Source of the DNA: a virus
IMG/VR virus record: IMGVR_UViG_3300028297_000340
Coordinates: 1 to 37,854 of that record
Strand: one strand, 5' to 3'
Length of the DNA stretch: 37,854 bases
Below the pieces are notes generated by a model. The model was given only the letters and a program-made list of their open reading frames with translations, did not search any database and was not told the origin of the DNA. The position numbers were made by a program, and so were the translations under genes. Within the stretch, counting starts at the first letter, position 1. Each line of letters starts with the position of its first letter. Below, one piece after another: positions 36,458-37,854 of the stretch.

Positions 36458-37166
36458 TCAGATTCCTCTAATTCCTCCTAGGACTTCTTAGTCTTGGAAA
36501 TTTTTTGAGTTAGGAAATTTTTCTAAATAGTCATCGCCGCCTCTCTATACTCCCTCTAAGTCAGGGGAAAATTTGGAATTGACTTTTAAAAAAACGTATT
36601 TTTTCAATTTTATGTTTCTTCAAAATACTCTAATCCAAATATCAATCCATCGCAATTTACTCTAATATAGTATCAGGTCCCCTGTACCGGTAGGTAGTGG
36701 GGCCGCTCTCCGAGTCTCTGAGCCCTCAAATGTGTCATACTCAATATAGTCCACTTTTAATAGAGGCAATAACGTGAATGTGCGCTCGTCACCCACCGTC
36801 AACGATACTAAAAGCGTCCAACTCTCCCAAGCCCTTCTTGTCTCCTAGTAGATAGTAACGTTGATTAAGAGTGTTTTATTAGTTTAAGACCTCTAAGTCC
36901 TTAAACTGCCGCCGCACCTCCGACGACTTAGTGTCATAGTGTGGCTCTTTTTTTGGGTTATTAAAGGGAATAGAGAAGGTCATCTTTGAGACCTTGGAGT
37001 CATGTGACGGCTTAGTGAGGGGTGTGCACTGTCGTCGGGGTTTTACCCTTGGACTTAAAGACTTAAGTTATACTGCTAGGTCTCAGAAAAGTTTCATTTA
37101 TACTGAACTTTTTTTCTCAAAGACTTGGAGGGCTAGTGGGGAGTAAGAGCGACGTGTTCGCGCTTC
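36458..37166 (-). ncRNA. Candidate large structured RNA (about 700 bases)
   Basis: This 700-base gap has no convincing gene and is visibly richer in G and C than its neighbours. It holds many hairpins, read on the minus strand: AGCGCG...CGTCGCT (37148-37164), AAAGTTCA...TGAAACTTT (37088-37111), ACTTAA-GTCT-TTAAGT (37053-37068), GGGT-AAA-ACCC (37038-37048), AAGGTC...GACCTT (36976-36995), CTAAGTC...GACTTAG (36893-36931, competing with GTTTAAG...CTTAAAC at 36882-36906), and GGCCCC...GGGGACC enclosing TACC-TACC-GGTA (36676-36704). The size and context recall large phage RNAs such as GOLLD and ROOL; I cannot confirm either. The strand is not proven; minus is assumed from the neighbouring genes. 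Confidence 0.45.
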
Positions 37167-37685
37167 TTATCTAAATTTAGGTATATTTAGTTTAGGAGTT
37201 TTAAAAGATGTAAACGATGTATTGGGTGGTTTCATCTTTACTGGAGGCGGCATTAAGCTCGTCGGCTTCATTGGATCTTTAGGACTCTTCTTTGGTTTAC
37301 TAGGACTAGGTGAATTATCTGCAGGTTGTTCGGCTGTGTTAGGAGTGTCTTGTGCACTACTTGAAACTTGATTCATCATTCTATCTCGTGCTTTCTGTTT
37401 GAAATAGTCTGTAAGGCTGAAACTTGACGTATCTTCTGGTGGTGCAGCTTGATTTTGAGCTTGCTTATCATTTAAATTTGCTTGCTTACTATCTACATGT
37501 GTATCTTGCGCTTTGTTCTTGGATTGCTGGTCACTCATTTGTGAATTTTGCTTAGAGTTTTGTGAATCGTTTGATGATAGCGACTTATTATTACTATTTG
37601 ACATCTGGCTATTATCTGAAGTATGTACTTGTGGAGTATTTACAAATGCATGCGCTTTATTAAATGGAGAATTTAGTTGGTTCAT
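37167..37685 (-). CDS. Low-complexity disordered protein
   Basis: A 172-residue protein rich in Ser, Asn, Gln, Lys, Asp and Pro. The first 90 residues repeat words like N-S-K-Q-N-S-Q and S-D-Q-Q-S-K-N; the last 60 are Pro/Lys-rich (K-P-K-K-S-P-K-D-P-M-K-P). Only a short central piece (S-L-T-D-Y-F-K-Q-K-A-R-D-R-M-M) looks folded. No family recognised. A GATATATA element 4 bases before the ATG places it with the presumed late genes, so a virion or scaffold-like role is possible. Confidence 0.6.
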   Translation of the reverse strand: MNQLNSPFNKAHAFVNTPQVHTSDNSQMSNSNNKSLSSNDSQNSKQNSQMSDQQSKNKAQDTHVDSKQANLNDKQAQNQAAPPEDTSSFSLTDYFKQKARDRMMNQVSSSAQDTPNTAEQPADNSPSPSKPKKSPKDPMKPTSLMPPPVKMKPPNTSFTSFKTPKLNIPKFR

Positions 37686-37689
37686 ATTC

Positions 37690-37697
37690 TATATATC
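37690..37697 (-). promoter_or_regulatory. GATATATA element before gene starting 37685
   Basis: GATATATA 4 bases before the ATG at 37685, the same spacing as at 1417-1424 and 4754-4761. To the right (37698-37854) I see no gene, only a weak hairpin with arms GCTC and GAGC near 37730-37747. Confidence 0.4.
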
Positions 37698-37854
37698 ACG
37701 CATAGGGTATTTTTATTGGTTTTTACACGCTCGAGAATATTTGAGCTTGGGTAATATTGCTTTTCTATATTATTTCTATCTAGGAGCACTCATAGGTATA
37801 TACTGCTTAAATCACACACGAGACAAGTGGTTGACATTTAGCTAAGTGCTTTTT

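Noticed and set aside
36458-37166. tRNA genes in the GC-richer gap
   Set aside because: I found no T-loop GTTCRANNC with matching acceptor arms on either strand; the hairpins there do not form a cloverleaf.
37513-37845. Plus-strand frame of 110 residues at the right edge
   Set aside because: It is antisense to the disordered protein gene and has no start context or recognisable sequence.

Overview
This window looks like part of a large, low-GC tailed-phage genome that infects a Bacteroidota (Flavobacteria-like) host. Every gene I can support is on the minus strand. Signs of a phage are tail-fibre and baseplate-type proteins, an intramolecular-chaperone (peptidase S74) fibre end, short head-targeting-like leaders, dense packing with TAATG overlaps, and a nucleotide and DNA metabolism set. 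Signs of a Bacteroidota host are a ribosomal protein bS21 of the Bacteroidota type, almost no Shine-Dalgarno sequences in front of starts, and a lipoprotein with a typical short signal.

Layout in + coordinates (transcription runs right to left). 37854-34924: a disordered protein, a 700-base structured intergenic region richer in GC than its surroundings, a Trp/Tyr/Asn-rich lipoprotein, and two small proteins. 34664-27493: LOG-family hydrolase, YkuK-like RNase H fold protein, ClpC/ClpA-like unfoldase, thymidylate synthase-like enzyme with an Asp at the base-specificity position, a GT25 glycosyltransferase, ClpP, and small unknowns. 27454-21309: three tail or baseplate-type proteins that share a C-terminal module, with two glycosyltransferases between them. 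21288-11182: a 1852-residue collagen-like fibre followed downstream by an oxygenase, a double GT-A glycosyltransferase, a second oxygenase resembling procollagen lysyl hydroxylase, and an ATP-grasp protein. 10897-5477: membrane protein, DEDD exonuclease, DnaJ, bS21, PhoH, RNase HII and several small proteins. 5486-56: glycosyltransferase, amidotransferase, UV-damage endonuclease and small unknowns.

The most interesting reading is that the collagen-like fibre, the lysyl-hydroxylase-like oxygenase, the second oxygenase, the GT-A enzymes and the GT25 enzyme (the family of collagen galactosyltransferases) form a phage-encoded collagen hydroxylation and glycosylation pathway. The fibre has Lys in the Y position of very many Gly-X-Y triplets, which is the substrate context of animal and mimivirus lysyl hydroxylases. 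This is inference from motifs and gene order.

Other systems: a complete ClpC-ClpP pair with an intact ClpP triad and an IGF ClpP-docking loop, plus four small paralogues ending in a UVR-like motif that may be adaptors; a phage bS21 that could retune the host ribosome; four proteins with head-targeting-like leaders, one of them an ATP-grasp enzyme; and promoter families. One family is AAAC-N16-GTATAAT (ClpP, ClpC, thymidylate synthase-like, LOG and others), one is GATATATA placed 4-6 bases from the start codon (virion-like genes and others), and one is a 58-bp repeat present three times.
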